A stretch of 64,000 nucleotides of DNA from CAXMQS01 sp964195995 (GCA_964195995.1 CAXMQS010000092.1:1-64000), one strand, 5' to 3'. Shown: positions 41,152 through 50,005, counted from the stretch's first letter. Translations and numbers: made by a program. The notes: generated by a model not told the origin, from the letters alone.

Positions 41152-41165
41152 AAAGGACCGAGCGG

Positions 41166-41627
41166 ATGGAAGAGATGACCCGCGAAGACGCCCTCGCTTT
41201 CCTCACCGAACAGCTCCTCGGTCACCTCGCCGTGATAGATGGCGACGAGCCCTATGTGAGTCCGATTTCCTATGTCGTCACCGACAACACGCTGTACTTT
41301 CGGACCCGACCGGGACGGCGCCTCTCGGTGCTCAAGACGAATCCTCGGATCTGCGTCGAAACATCGCTCGTCGACGATGCCGGGGGCATGTGGTCGTCCG
41401 TGTGTGCGTGGGGCAACGCCGCGACCGTTGAAGACCCCCAGGTCGGTGCCACTGTGGTTTCCATGCTCCTCGAGAAATACGCGGACTCCTCGGAATCAGT
41501 CTTGTCCTACGCGAAGGGACCCAACCTCGGCGTGGAGGCATCAATAGTTGCGGTGCCGCTGGACGAGATAACCGGCCGGGCGTCGGGCGGCGAGCTCGGA
41601 ACACACGTCCGTCCGGGTCGCCTGTAG
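41166..41627 (+). CDS. Pyridoxamine 5'-phosphate oxidase-fold flavin/F420 protein
   Basis: 153 residues. Split-beta-barrel PNPOx-like fold: HLAVIDGDEPYVSPISYVVT, NTLYFRTRPGRRLSVLKTNP and RICVETSLV. Small proteins of this type bind FMN, F420 or haem; related nitroimidazole-reductase-like proteins occur in mycobacterial DosR regulons. It starts 14 bp after the kinase gene with AAAGGA nine bases upstream, so it is probably co-transcribed. Substrate not determined. Confidence 0.8.
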   Translation: MEEMTREDALAFLTEQLLGHLAVIDGDEPYVSPISYVVTDNTLYFRTRPGRRLSVLKTNPRICVETSLVDDAGGMWSSVCAWGNAATVEDPQVGATVVSMLLEKYADSSESVLSYAKGPNLGVEASIVAVPLDEITGRASGGELGTHVRPGRL

Positions 41628-41633
41628 GCGTCT

Positions 41634-44357
41634 CTAGCCTCTGCTGGCGGAAGCGGGAACGTCTTTGCGCGATGGGACCCACGGCCCCTCGAATGGGCGC
41701 ACCCGAACCCTGGCGTCGACGACCCGGACGCCCTGGCCGGGCTCAAGCACCTTCACCGGATTGAGGTCCATCTCGGAGATCTCGGGAATCTCGTCAACAA
41801 GCTGCGACAGGCGTTGCATAGTCACCTTCAGCTCGGCGATGTCGCCGGCCGGATTTCCTCGGTAGCCCTCGAGCAGGCGCGCCGACTTCACTCCGGCGAT
41901 CATCTCCTCGATGTCACTGTCGGTTACCGGATGGATTCTGAAGGCAACGTCGCCGATGAGCTCGACGAAGATGCCCCCAAGGCCGAAGGCAAGGAGCGGT
42001 CCGAACGATGGGTCTTCGGTCATTCCCAGGATCACTTCGTGTCCCCCGACAACGAACTCCTGGACAAGCGCACCCGAAGCGTCCTCGACAACGGCGGTGA
42101 CCCGCTCGAACGCCGCCGCGATCTCATCTGCGCCAACGATGTCCAGCTCAACTCCGCCGATGTCCGACTTGTGCAGCGCCTTGTCCGAGATGACCTTCAG
42201 AACGACTGGCCCGTCGATGTCAGAGGCGATCGCGACCGCTTCAGCTGCGGTGGCGGCGACCCCGGACTTAGCCAAGCCGAGGCCATAGGCGCCGAGGACC
42301 GCCTCCACTTCAGCGGGCTCGAGCCATCCGCCGCCGTCCCCCATGCGCGCCAGCGCCTCCTCGACCACCTTCTGCGCTTGCTTCCTCGAGACGTCCTCGA
42401 AGTGAGCGATCGTGCCCTCGGGACGGCGACGCCATTCGCCATAGGCCGCGGCGCGGGCCAGGGCCTGGGCAGCCGGCTCGGGAAACAGGTAGGTCGGAAC
42501 CTGGACTCCCCCGCCCACCAACTCGGCGGGAGCACCCGATGCGTCCATGAAGACGGCGAGCATCGTCTTGGAAGAACGCTCGGCTGCTGCGCGGATGGCG
42601 GCGGCGATCTCGTCGCTGCCTGTTGGTGCCGCCGGTATGTGGATGGCTATCACCGCGTCGAGCTCATCGGAGGCGACGAGCTCGTTGAGACAGGCCGCGT
42701 ACTGGCTGGCTCCGGCTGACGCGATCATGTCGACAGGATTGCGGGTAGATGCCTCAGCAGACAGGTGGCCGCGCAGCCGTGCCTGCAGCTCCGAGGAGAA
42801 CTCAACAACCTCAAGGCCTTGCGACTCCAGGGCGTCTGCGGCCAGGATCCCAGGGCCGCCGGCATTGCTCAGAATGGCGACGCGCCGCCCCTCCGGCACG
42901 GGCTGGTTGGCCAGGAGGGAGGTCACGTCGAAGAGCTCCGCCAGGGTCGTCGTTCGGATGACACCCGCCTGATGGAAGAGCGCGTCGACGGCAACGTCGA
43001 GACTTGCCAGAGATCCGGTATGACTGGAGGCCGCCCTCGCCCCGGAGGCAGTCCTCCCCGACTTGACCGCAACGATGGGCTTGGTACGGCCGATACGCCG
43101 AGCGATACGGGCGAAGCGGCGCGGGTTGCCGAACGACTCGAGGTAGAGGAGGATGACGTCCGTGCGCGGGTCGTCCTCCCAATAGAGCAGAACATCGTTA
43201 CCCGAAATGTCTGCTTTGTTACCCATCGAGATGAAGGTCGAGATACCGATGTTGAGCTGGCGGGCATAGTCGAGGATGGCGATGCCAAGGGCACCTGACT
43301 GCGACGACATGGCAACGTTGCCGGGTGGCGGATAGCGGGGTCCAAACTGTCCATCGAGGCTGATGGCTGGATCGGTGTTGAGCACCCCCATGCAGTTGGG
43401 ACCGACCATGCGCATGCCTGCGGACCTCACTACCTCGAGGAGCTCATCCTCGAGAACCTCTCCCTTGTCGCCGGTCTCGGAGAAGCCTGCGGTAATCATC
43501 ACGATGCCTTTGACACCGGCAGCGGCGCATTGCCTGACAGCTTCGGTGGCGGCGGCGGCGGGTACCACTATGAACGCCAGGTCAACGCTCCCCGGAACAT
43601 CTCCGATACTCGGGTAGGCCTTGACGCTGGCAACAACCTCGGCCGAGGGATTCACGGGATAGATCGGGCCGGTGAACTCTCCTGCGAGCAGGTTGCGAAA
43701 TAGCCGACCGCCGATGGAGGCCTCGTTCCTGCTGGCACCGACCACCGCCACCGAGTGTGGATAGAAGATCGGCATGATCGAGGCGGCGACGGCCCGCTTC
43801 TCTCGCTCCCACTCCGCGGCGACGTGCTCGCCGGACTCAGCCGTCGGCAACTCGACCGTGTAGACGCCGGCTGAGGCCTCGTCGCGGACGACCCCGAAGC
43901 CGGAGTTGCGGAATACGCGCAGCATGGCGTGATTGTCCGCGAGGACATATGCCTTGAAGGCCACGATGTTTCGCTGCCTGGCGTAGTCCGCGAGGCGATC
44001 GAGCAGAAGAGTGCCGACACCCCGACCCTGATGTGCGTCCTCGACCAGGAATGCGACCTCGGCAGCGGCGGGCTCGTCCTCGAGCACGTCGTAACGGCCA
44101 ACCCCGATGATCGTGCCGTCGACGATGGCAGCGAAGGCCATTCGCTTGTCGTAATCGAGGACCGTGAAGTACTCGACTTCCTCGGGCGACAGATCGTCCT
44201 TGTCCCTCATGAAGCGCTGGTAGATACTCCGGGGCCCTGACCTCTTGAGCAGGGCGCGCAGCTCTTCACCATCATCGGGGCGCACCGGCCGAACGCGCAT
44301 GACGCCGCCGTCCTTGAGGACGAGATCGAACTCCCAAGCTTGCGGGTAGTCGCTCAT
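41634..44357 (-). CDS. GNAT acetyltransferase-NDP-forming acyl-CoA synthetase fusion
   Basis: 907 residues from the ATG at 44357 (the frame remains open upstream, in antisense to the next gene). Domains: GNAT (~15-175; EVAFLVEDAHQGRGVGTLLL acetyl-CoA loop), CoA-binding (~195-320; PHSVAVVGASRNEASIGG), succinyl-CoA-ligase-like (~330-500; GPNCMGVLN, with SSHTGSLASLD containing the likely phospho-His), and ATP-grasp (~660-890). Such proteins act as protein lysine acetyltransferases or acyl-CoA synthetases and control acyl-CoA synthetase activity by acetylation. Convergent with the PNPOx gene (6-bp gap). Confidence 0.9.
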   Translation of the reverse strand: MSDYPQAWEFDLVLKDGGVMRVRPVRPDDGEELRALLKRSGPRSIYQRFMRDKDDLSPEEVEYFTVLDYDKRMAFAAIVDGTIIGVGRYDVLEDEPAAAEVAFLVEDAHQGRGVGTLLLDRLADYARQRNIVAFKAYVLADNHAMLRVFRNSGFGVVRDEASAGVYTVELPTAESGEHVAAEWEREKRAVAASIMPIFYPHSVAVVGASRNEASIGGRLFRNLLAGEFTGPIYPVNPSAEVVASVKAYPSIGDVPGSVDLAFIVVPAAAATEAVRQCAAAGVKGIVMITAGFSETGDKGEVLEDELLEVVRSAGMRMVGPNCMGVLNTDPAISLDGQFGPRYPPPGNVAMSSQSGALGIAILDYARQLNIGISTFISMGNKADISGNDVLLYWEDDPRTDVILLYLESFGNPRRFARIARRIGRTKPIVAVKSGRTASGARAASSHTGSLASLDVAVDALFHQAGVIRTTTLAELFDVTSLLANQPVPEGRRVAILSNAGGPGILAADALESQGLEVVEFSSELQARLRGHLSAEASTRNPVDMIASAGASQYAACLNELVASDELDAVIAIHIPAAPTGSDEIAAAIRAAAERSSKTMLAVFMDASGAPAELVGGGVQVPTYLFPEPAAQALARAAAYGEWRRRPEGTIAHFEDVSRKQAQKVVEEALARMGDGGGWLEPAEVEAVLGAYGLGLAKSGVAATAAEAVAIASDIDGPVVLKVISDKALHKSDIGGVELDIVGADEIAAAFERVTAVVEDASGALVQEFVVGGHEVILGMTEDPSFGPLLAFGLGGIFVELIGDVAFRIHPVTDSDIEEMIAGVKSARLLEGYRGNPAGDIAELKVTMQRLSQLVDEIPEISEMDLNPVKVLEPGQGVRVVDARVRVRPFEGPWVPSRKDVPASASRG

Positions 44358-44412
44358 CCCCCGATTGTGCCACGAGAACCGGGGTTCCCTACTAGGGGCT
44401 AACGTCGCTGTC

Positions 44413-45120
44413 ATGGCAAGGACTTTCACCGCAAGAGGGGCGCTACTCCTCGGCTTAGTGATGCTGGCATCGGCTTGTGGTGACAGCGCCACCACAACTT
44501 CGGTACCACAGACGGCGGCGCCTGTCCCCCAGGGGACAACCGCGACTACACAACCTGTCGTAACGACGACCCCAATGACCACCGTTCCGGCCACCACTCA
44601 ACCACCGGCCACCGAGGCCGAGCCCCCCAAAAACGCGGCGCCGGCCTTCGCCATCACCGCGGTGACCTTCGGTGACGGTGGGTTCGTGCAGATCACCAAC
44701 ACAGGCAACGGCGCCGGCAACCTCGATGGGCACTGGCTATGCCAGCGCCCCGCCTACCTCGAAATGCCGTCTACAGAACTCGGACCGGGTGAATCTGTTT
44801 GGATCGCTGCCAGCGGGAGCGACCTCCAGTTCGTCGGCTCCGTGGTCGGCGTCGTCGATGCCGAGGGCCGCCTTGGATCCTTCTCACTGGCGACCGGCGA
44901 AATGGCCCTGTATGCGAGTCGTGACTTCGGCAGTGCCGCAGCCATCGTCGACTATGTGGAGTGGGGCACCTCAGGACACGGCCGCTCCAGCGTTGCCATC
45001 GAGGCCGCCATCTGGCCCGAAGGTGGTTTCGTCGAGATCCCCGACGGAACCATCTCCATCACAGCCGGCAGCGCCGGAGCGAATGATCCGGCAGCCTGGT
45101 CGCCAGATATCGGCGTCTAG
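44413..45120 (+). CDS. Lipoprotein with lamin-tail-like domain
   Basis: 235 residues from the ATG at 44413. Lipoprotein signal MARTFTARGALLLGLVMLAS with lipobox SAC, then a Thr/Pro-rich linker (~45 residues). The remainder resembles an LTD (lamin-tail/Ig-like) beta-sandwich: FVQITNTGNGAGNLDGHWLC and LGPGESVWIAASG. LTD domains are structural or adhesive on the cell surface. Inverted repeats (GAACC-GG-GGTTC at 44376-44387) lie in the 55-bp gap shared with the divergent synthetase gene. Confidence 0.7.
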   Translation: MARTFTARGALLLGLVMLASACGDSATTTSVPQTAAPVPQGTTATTQPVVTTTPMTTVPATTQPPATEAEPPKNAAPAFAITAVTFGDGGFVQITNTGNGAGNLDGHWLCQRPAYLEMPSTELGPGESVWIAASGSDLQFVGSVVGVVDAEGRLGSFSLATGEMALYASRDFGSAAAIVDYVEWGTSGHGRSSVAIEAAIWPEGGFVEIPDGTISITAGSAGANDPAAWSPDIGV

Positions 45121-45123
45121 CGC

Positions 45124-45843
45124 TCAGCTGGGCTTGACGGCTCGAACCGTGATGCTGTAGACGCCACCGTCCCCTGCATTGCCGCTCTCCAGGATCTCTG
45201 GCTTGGCGAAGCCAGACTTCTCCAACCTCCCGAGATACTGCGCTTCAGGTATGGCTCCGTCGATGCACGATGCCCAGCTGTCGGGATCGGGATCGATCGG
45301 CTGTGCGTCGGTGCCGGAGACGATGTCGGAGACGACCAGACGGCCACCAGGCGCCAACACGCGGAAGGCTTCGGCGAATACGGCGCTCTTGTCGGGCGCC
45401 AGGTTGATGACGCAATTTGACAGCACGACATCGATGGAACCATCGTCAACCGGCAGCTTCTCGATAAGCCCCTGGCGGAACTCAACGTTGCCGGCACCAA
45501 CCTTGTCGGCGTTGGAGCGTGCCCGCTCGATCATGGCGGGAGTCATATCGACTCCGATGACCTGGCCGGTATCGCCAACTTCTCGGGCCGCCAAGAAGAC
45601 GTCTATGCCAGCGCCGGATCCGAGGTCCAGAACACGCTCTCCAGGCGCCAGTTCGGCCAGGCGGACGGGGGCACCACAGCCGAGGCTCATATCGGCGCCT
45701 TGCGGTATCTGCGCCAGATCCTCAGCCGAGTAGCCCAGTTTCACACTGCCTGTGCCGTCGTCGCTGCAGCATGCCGAGCCCGTCACGGCCAGGCGGCCGT
45801 AGCGATCTGCGACAACGGTCCGGATGTCCTCTGCGGATTTCAT
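45124..45843 (-). CDS. arsM: Arsenite S-adenosylmethionine methyltransferase
   Basis: 239 residues, GGAGG upstream of the ATG. Class I SAM methyltransferase: VLDLGSGAGIDVFLAAR (motif I) and GVDMTPAMIERAR. Arsenic-binding Cys are in ACCSDDG, NCVINLAP and SCIDGAIPEAQ, the ArsM pattern. It methylates As(III) to volatile or less toxic species. Divergent from arsR across a 65-bp operator/promoter gap, so arsenic induction is likely. Confidence 0.93.
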   Translation of the reverse strand: MKSAEDIRTVVADRYGRLAVTGSACCSDDGTGSVKLGYSAEDLAQIPQGADMSLGCGAPVRLAELAPGERVLDLGSGAGIDVFLAAREVGDTGQVIGVDMTPAMIERARSNADKVGAGNVEFRQGLIEKLPVDDGSIDVVLSNCVINLAPDKSAVFAEAFRVLAPGGRLVVSDIVSGTDAQPIDPDPDSWASCIDGAIPEAQYLGRLEKSGFAKPEILESGNAGDGGVYSITVRAVKPS

Positions 45844-45853
45844 GAATCCTCCT

Positions 45854-45869
45854 ATTGATGGATATCAAT
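45854..45869. promoter_or_regulatory. ArsR/SmtB-type operator
   Basis: ATTGAT-GGAT-ATCAAT: perfect 6-bp arms within an unusually AT-rich 65-bp divergent promoter (45844-45908) that also holds further ATATG/CATAT and ATGTCAAT half-sites. Position between arsM and arsR fits metalloregulated control of both. Confidence 0.65.
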
Positions 45870-45908
45870 ATGTTGCCATATGTATCGATATATGTCAATA
45901 TGTTGTTT

Positions 45909-46229
45909 ATGGACCAATGCTGCCCACCCGTGTTCGGACCAAAGCTTGAGGACGGGGACGCCTCCGACCTGGCGCAGATCCTCAAGGCGGTTGCCGATCC
46001 CAACCGGCTGAAGCTGCTCCATCTCATCGCCGCCTCCGGCGAGGTGTGTGGCTGCGACTTAACAGCACCGCTCGGACTCTCCCAGCCAACGGTTAGCCAC
46101 CACCTCAATGTTCTCGCCAGGGCCGGCTTCCTCGAGCGATCCCAGCGCGGCAAGTGGGCGCACTATCGAGTGGTCCCCGAGCGACTCGATCAAATCGTCG
46201 CCGCGTTCGCGTTTTCCGCTTCAGTCTGA
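45909..46229 (+). CDS. arsR: ArsR-family metalloregulator
   Basis: 106 residues from the ATG at 45909 (MDQCCPPVFGP); earlier in-frame ATGs would read through the operator. Winged HTH: LKAVADPNRLKLLHLIAAS, LGLSQPTVSHHLNVLARAGF and GKWAHYRVVPERL. As(III)-binding Cys are VCGCDL in the recognition region, plus an N-terminal CC pair. It represses arsM and itself until arsenite binds. A binding site ATTGAT-N4-ATCAAT lies 40-55 bp upstream. Confidence 0.92.
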   Translation: MDQCCPPVFGPKLEDGDASDLAQILKAVADPNRLKLLHLIAASGEVCGCDLTAPLGLSQPTVSHHLNVLARAGFLERSQRGKWAHYRVVPERLDQIVAAFAFSASV

Positions 46230-46267
46230 CTCCACAAAGCCGATGGCTTTGGGAGAAAGGAAGAGAA

Positions 46268-46573
46268 GTGGAAGAGTTCTCACTCGACAGCATCGATCCA
46301 TCGCAGGGCCCGCACGCCGCAGCCGGCCTCACCGATGAAGAAGTTGAGTTCCTTTCGGGAATGCTCATCTGGGAACTCGGGATCAGGTTCTCCAAGGAGG
46401 AATACCTCGAACTCCTGGAGCGGGCGGGCAGCGCTCGAGAGCGCCTCGACGAGGAGATCGAGTTCACCCGCAACGAGCGGGAGCAGATGAGGTTCGAGAT
46501 CGAAGTGCTCGATGACATCGAGTCACTGCCGACGATCGAGCACCCAAGCCCCCCGACCGGCCTCTACCTCTAA
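46268..46573 (+). CDS. Hypothetical acidic coiled-coil-like protein
   Basis: 101 residues from the GTG at 46268, preceded by AAAGGAAGA; the frame is open upstream but overlaps arsR. Acidic (many Glu/Asp) with long helical stretches such as LSGMLIWELGIRFSKEEYLE and EIEFTRNEREQMRFEIEVLD. No family recognised. It ends tail-to-tail with the ABC-F gene (4-bp overlap). Confidence 0.55.
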   Translation: MEEFSLDSIDPSQGPHAAAGLTDEEVEFLSGMLIWELGIRFSKEEYLELLERAGSARERLDEEIEFTRNEREQMRFEIEVLDDIESLPTIEHPSPPTGLYL

Positions 46574-48168
46574 GCGAGCGCCACCAGGTCCAGCATCGAC
46601 TCGTCGAAGAAGCGAGTCAACCCGTCCGGCATCAGCACGGCACGATCGGGCTGTACCTGTGCCACAAACTCCGTGTCGTGACTCACAAGGATCATCGTTC
46701 CCGGGTACGCCGTCACCGCGGCGAGCAATGCCTCCTTGGCCTGCGGGTCGAGGTTGTTGGTGGGCTCGTCCAACAGCAGCACGTTGTGCTTGCCTGCGAC
46801 GATCTGGGCTAACGCCAGTTTCGTCTTCTCACCGCCGGACAGTGTCGCGGCGTTCTGTTCGATCTTGTCGGCGAGCAAGAAATGCCCCAGCAGGCTGCGC
46901 AGCATCTTGTCCGGCTCTCTGCTCACTTGACGCATGTGGTCCAGGACCGATCGCCCAGAGATGATCTTCTCGTGTTCCTGGGCGTAGTAGCCAAGCGACG
47001 CCTTGTAGCCCATCTCCACCTCGCCGAGGTCGGCGGTCTCCTCACCGGCGAGGATGCGCAACAGCGTCGTCTTGCCGGCGCCGTTGAGCCCCATGATGAC
47101 AACGCGCTCCCCTCGCTCGACCAGCAGATCGACGTCCAGGAAGACAACCTCGTCGTCGAACGCCTTGGCTAGACCGGTGGCCTTGAGCGGGATGCGGCCG
47201 GAGGGCTCGGGCTCAGGGAAGGCAACGGCGATCCTGCGTGACGACCCGGCGATCTCGACGAGCTCGCCCTTCATCCGTTCCACCCTCGTTTCCCATGATC
47301 GGGCTTGTTTGGCCTTCTTTTCCGACGAGTGCTTGAAGCGTGCGATGTTCGCTTCCAGGCGATCGATCTCGCCCACTTGATGGCGGCGCTCTCGCTCCTT
47401 GCGCGCCCGACGCTCCTCGCGTTCCTTGAGGTAGTGCGAGTAGTTGCCCCGATAGTGCTCGAGGGTGCGGTCCTCGACGGCGAGCACCGTGGTGATGGCC
47501 TCGTCCAAGAGGGGCAGATCGTGGCTGACAACGAGCAGGCCTCCCGAGTAGGACGCCAGGTAGCTCATGAGCCAGGCCTTGGCGTCGAGGTCGAGGTGGT
47601 TCGTCGGCTCGTCGAGCAGCAGGATGTCGGTGTTGGCGAACAGGATACGCGCCAGCTCGACCCGACGACGCTGGCCACCCGACATCGTGGAGACAGGCTG
47701 GGACAGGTCGGCGTTGCCGATGCCGACAGATGCTGCGAACTTCTTGGCCTCGGCCTCGGCCACGTAGCCGCCCTTGGCCTTGAACTCGTCTTCGAGCCGG
47801 CCGAACTGGAGGATGAGACGATCTCTTTCGTCTCCGGTCTCCGCCTCCATCTTGAGCCGGACCTGCTCCATGCGCCGCTGCATGGATCCGATGTCTCGGG
47901 CCATGAGGACTCGCTCCAGGGCAGTGACGCCCGGCTCGTCGAGCTCGGGAAGCTTGCTCTCCTGGGAGAGATAGCCGATTACTCCAGAACGGGCGAGCTT
48001 GCCCTCGTGGGGAGCGGTTTCGCCTGCCAGGGACTTCATGAGAGTTGTCTTGCCGGCGCCATTGGGGCCCACGAGACCGACCTTGTCGCCGGGATGAACG
48101 GCGAAGGAAGCGTCGTGGAGGAGGGTCTTGATACCCGCCTCTATAGAGAGGTTCCGCGCGATGAGCAT
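46570..48168 (-). CDS. ABC-F family ATPase
   Basis: 532 residues with two ABC modules and no transmembrane segment. Walker A motifs GPNGAGKT (~34) and GLNGAGKT (~355), signatures MSGGQRRRVELARILF and LSGGEKTKLALAQI, and Walker B ILLLDEPTNHLDLDAKAW / VLLLDEPTNNLDPQAKEA. The linker between modules (residues ~240-310) is basic and helical, as in Uup/EttA/ARE proteins. ABC-F proteins work on ribosomes in translation or antibiotic protection; which subgroup is not decidable by eye. Confidence 0.93.
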   Translation of the reverse strand: MLIARNLSIEAGIKTLLHDASFAVHPGDKVGLVGPNGAGKTTLMKSLAGETAPHEGKLARSGVIGYLSQESKLPELDEPGVTALERVLMARDIGSMQRRMEQVRLKMEAETGDERDRLILQFGRLEDEFKAKGGYVAEAEAKKFAASVGIGNADLSQPVSTMSGGQRRRVELARILFANTDILLLDEPTNHLDLDAKAWLMSYLASYSGGLLVVSHDLPLLDEAITTVLAVEDRTLEHYRGNYSHYLKEREERRARKERERRHQVGEIDRLEANIARFKHSSEKKAKQARSWETRVERMKGELVEIAGSSRRIAVAFPEPEPSGRIPLKATGLAKAFDDEVVFLDVDLLVERGERVVIMGLNGAGKTTLLRILAGEETADLGEVEMGYKASLGYYAQEHEKIISGRSVLDHMRQVSREPDKMLRSLLGHFLLADKIEQNAATLSGGEKTKLALAQIVAGKHNVLLLDEPTNNLDPQAKEALLAAVTAYPGTMILVSHDTEFVAQVQPDRAVLMPDGLTRFFDESMLDLVALA

Positions 48169-48223
48169 GGTGAGAGAGCGTACCGGCCTACAGACAACAG
48201 GCGTGGGTGCCGATAACTGACTG

Positions 48224-48424
48224 ATGCACGTCCGAAACGTCTTCGCCGCCGCCGTTATCGCCCTCGCGGCATCGGCATGTGGCGGCGGCAGCGATACCGA
48301 CGTCCCGGTGACCGATGCCGCGGATCCGGTAACGCCCTACGGAATCGTGGTCGACAAGGCCAAGACCGTTGCCGACCAGGTGAACCAGAGAACCGCAGAC
48401 CTGGAGAGCCAGCTCCAGCCCTAG
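48224..48424 (+). CDS. Small lipoprotein
   Basis: 66 residues: MHVRNVFAAAVIALAASAC is a lipoprotein signal with lipobox SAC, followed by ~45 residues ending in a short helix (VVDKAKTVADQVNQRTADLE). A small exported helical protein of unknown role. It sits alone, divergent from the ABC-F gene. Confidence 0.6.
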   Translation: MHVRNVFAAAVIALAASACGGGSDTDVPVTDAADPVTPYGIVVDKAKTVADQVNQRTADLESQLQP

Positions 48425-48458
48425 CAGGCGTGCCGTGCGGCTTCGAGCCTCGCGCTGG

Positions 48459-48917
48459 TTACTGCGTCGCCGGCAGCTTGCCCTCGGCCAACCTCCAGCC
48501 CAGGACACGGGACGCCGGACCGGCAACGCCCAGGATCTCGAGCGCGTCGTGGCGCCACTCGTAGATGGCGCTCTGACCGAACCGGTGCCCAACAGCGATG
48601 GCGGTTTCCCGGGGAAGGCCAGCCACAAGCAGCCCGGGCTCGGGTATTGACCCGTCCTCCGCGCTGCCGATTGTCTCGAGGGTCTCAACGCCAAGGGGTC
48701 GCACGACATCGACCAGCGACCGGTGCCGGTCAGCATTGGCAGCAGCATCGCTCACCACTCCGCCAGGGTTGTAGGCGGTCACGATGTGGACCGCCTGGCG
48801 AAAAGGAAAGCTCGAACCGACATCTCCTATCGGCTGCGGATGCAGAACGCGGGTGTCGTCCTCAAAGTAGATCGTGACCACGGCGCGGGCGAAACCGTCA
48901 ACTAGCTCGTCTTCCAC
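48459..48917 (-). CDS. DUF3293-like protein
   Basis: 152 residues from the GTG at 48917 (upstream codons are low-complexity and lack a ribosome site). VHIVTAYNPGGVVSDAAANA and the later GLPRETAIAVGHRFGQSAIYEW match the layout of DUF3293 (AYNP near the N-terminus, then a GxRFGQ.A.F motif). Function unknown; cytoplasmic, small alpha/beta protein. Convergent with the small lipoprotein gene. Confidence 0.65.
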   Translation of the reverse strand: MEDELVDGFARAVVTIYFEDDTRVLHPQPIGDVGSSFPFRQAVHIVTAYNPGGVVSDAAANADRHRSLVDVVRPLGVETLETIGSAEDGSIPEPGLLVAGLPRETAIAVGHRFGQSAIYEWRHDALEILGVAGPASRVLGWRLAEGKLPATQ

Positions 48918-49077
48918 GGAAGGCACCCTAAGGGAATTGCTCCAGGAGGGCTTCCGCCCCAGTGGCGGAGTCGGGTCACGGAGTCGGGGCACTAGGCCAA
49001 GAGAGGCCTTTCGCCCCTGGCGCCTCCCTGGTGTCTCGACTCAGGCTCTGGGTACACCCCCAAAAAGGGAGGATTCG

Positions 49078-49353
49078 ATGAGGAAATGGGTGATTCTGGC
49101 ATTGTTGGCCACAGGAGCGGTCGGCTTGGCACGACTGGCGAGCCGTCGGGAGGCCGAAGGCAGCCGTCCGACGATATGGGACAAGCTTGGAGCTCAGATG
49201 GAGGAGATGCCTGAGGACTTTCCGCCTCGGGTGATGTTCGACAATGTGGCCAAGACCAACGAGACGACACAAAGGATTCTCAACATCCTCGAGGAAAGGG
49301 TCGCTCCGGAAGAGCTCGACCTGACAGTGGCAGGGAAGAGCGGCAATGACTGA
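49078..49353 (+). CDS. Small membrane-anchored protein
   Basis: 91 residues; the ATG at 49078 has AAAGGGAGG upstream. An N-terminal hydrophobic segment (WVILALLATGAVGLARLA) could be a signal anchor, followed by a charged helical part (TIWDKLGAQMEEMPEDFPPR, TQRILNILEERV). No family recognised. It overlaps the next gene by 8 bp and is likely co-translated with it. Confidence 0.65.
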   Translation: MRKWVILALLATGAVGLARLASRREAEGSRPTIWDKLGAQMEEMPEDFPPRVMFDNVAKTNETTQRILNILEERVAPEELDLTVAGKSGND

Positions 49354-49768
49354 CCTGCGCGCTCCCGAGACTGCTGCCCCGAAGGACCGTCTCACAGAGA
49401 AACAGCGGAGAGAGCAAGTCTGGGAAGACTGGTGGACAAGTGATCGGCTGGACGCGTTTGGCTGGGCGGCACTCTTCCTCTGGGGCGCACTTGTGCTCAT
49501 GGCCCAGTTGACCAGTTTCAAGGACGACTACGACCGGTGGGAAGGCTGGGGGGTCTTCTTCGTTGGAGCCGGCGTGATCGTGCTCGTTGAGGCAGCTGTA
49601 CGCCTGGGCATACCCAAGTACCGCTCCAAGTTCGGGTGGACGCTGTTCTGGGGTACCGCCTTTCTCGCCATCGGATTGGGTGAGTTGGCGAATCCGGCCT
49701 GGTACGCGCTACCGCTAGTCGCTATCGCTGCCGTCATCTTGAAGGACGCGCTCACCCGCCGCGAGTGA
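49346..49768 (+). CDS. Multi-spanning membrane protein
   Basis: 140 residues. A charged N-terminus (DRLTEKQRREQVWEDWWTSD) precedes about three to four membrane helices (AFGWAALFLWGALVLMAQL, GWGVFFVGAGVIVLVEAAV, WTLFWGTAFLAIGLGELA, WYALPLVAIAAVILKDA). Looks like a small 2TM-type/HdeD-like membrane protein, unassigned. Second gene of a short cluster (49078-49978) of membrane proteins. Confidence 0.65.
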   Translation: MTDLRAPETAAPKDRLTEKQRREQVWEDWWTSDRLDAFGWAALFLWGALVLMAQLTSFKDDYDRWEGWGVFFVGAGVIVLVEAAVRLGIPKYRSKFGWTLFWGTAFLAIGLGELANPAWYALPLVAIAAVILKDALTRRE

Positions 49769-49813
49769 TCAAAACCCCGCGTTGAGTCCAAAGTCGATCT
49801 AGGAGGTTCAAGC

Positions 49814-49978
49814 TTGACAGCCCTGGCCACGCGGATAACGAGCAAGGTCGACACGCACCCCCGGCTGATCACCGGAGTGCTGGGAGGAGTGGTCCTTTTC
49901 TTTCTTGCCGCCTGCCTCCTCCACGATGTCATCCCGGTCTGTCACTGGATCTTCAAGTGCGATCACCGGATGCACTGA
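49814..49978 (+). CDS. 54-residue single-helix protein with Cys/His tail
   Basis: A TTG at 49814 is preceded by AGGAGGT (49801-49807) with six-base spacing. It encodes MTALATRITSKVDTHPRL, a hydrophobic helix ITGVLGGVVLFFLAACLL, and a short tail with HD, VCHW, KCDH and MH, so four His/Cys pairs in 20 residues. That pattern suits metal binding at a membrane surface. Too short for routine gene calling. It lies in a 237-bp space between the membrane protein and SRPBCC genes, on the same strand. Confidence 0.6.
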   Translation: MTALATRITSKVDTHPRLITGVLGGVVLFFLAACLLHDVIPVCHWIFKCDHRMH

Positions 49979-50005
49979 CCGGACAACGCCACCAAGGAGG
50001 CTGCC

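Noticed and set aside
44376..44397. Palindromes GAACC-GG-GGTTC and CCCT-ACT-AGGG as DosR boxes
   Set aside because: They do not match GGGnCnnnnGnCCC; kept only as unassigned inverted repeats.
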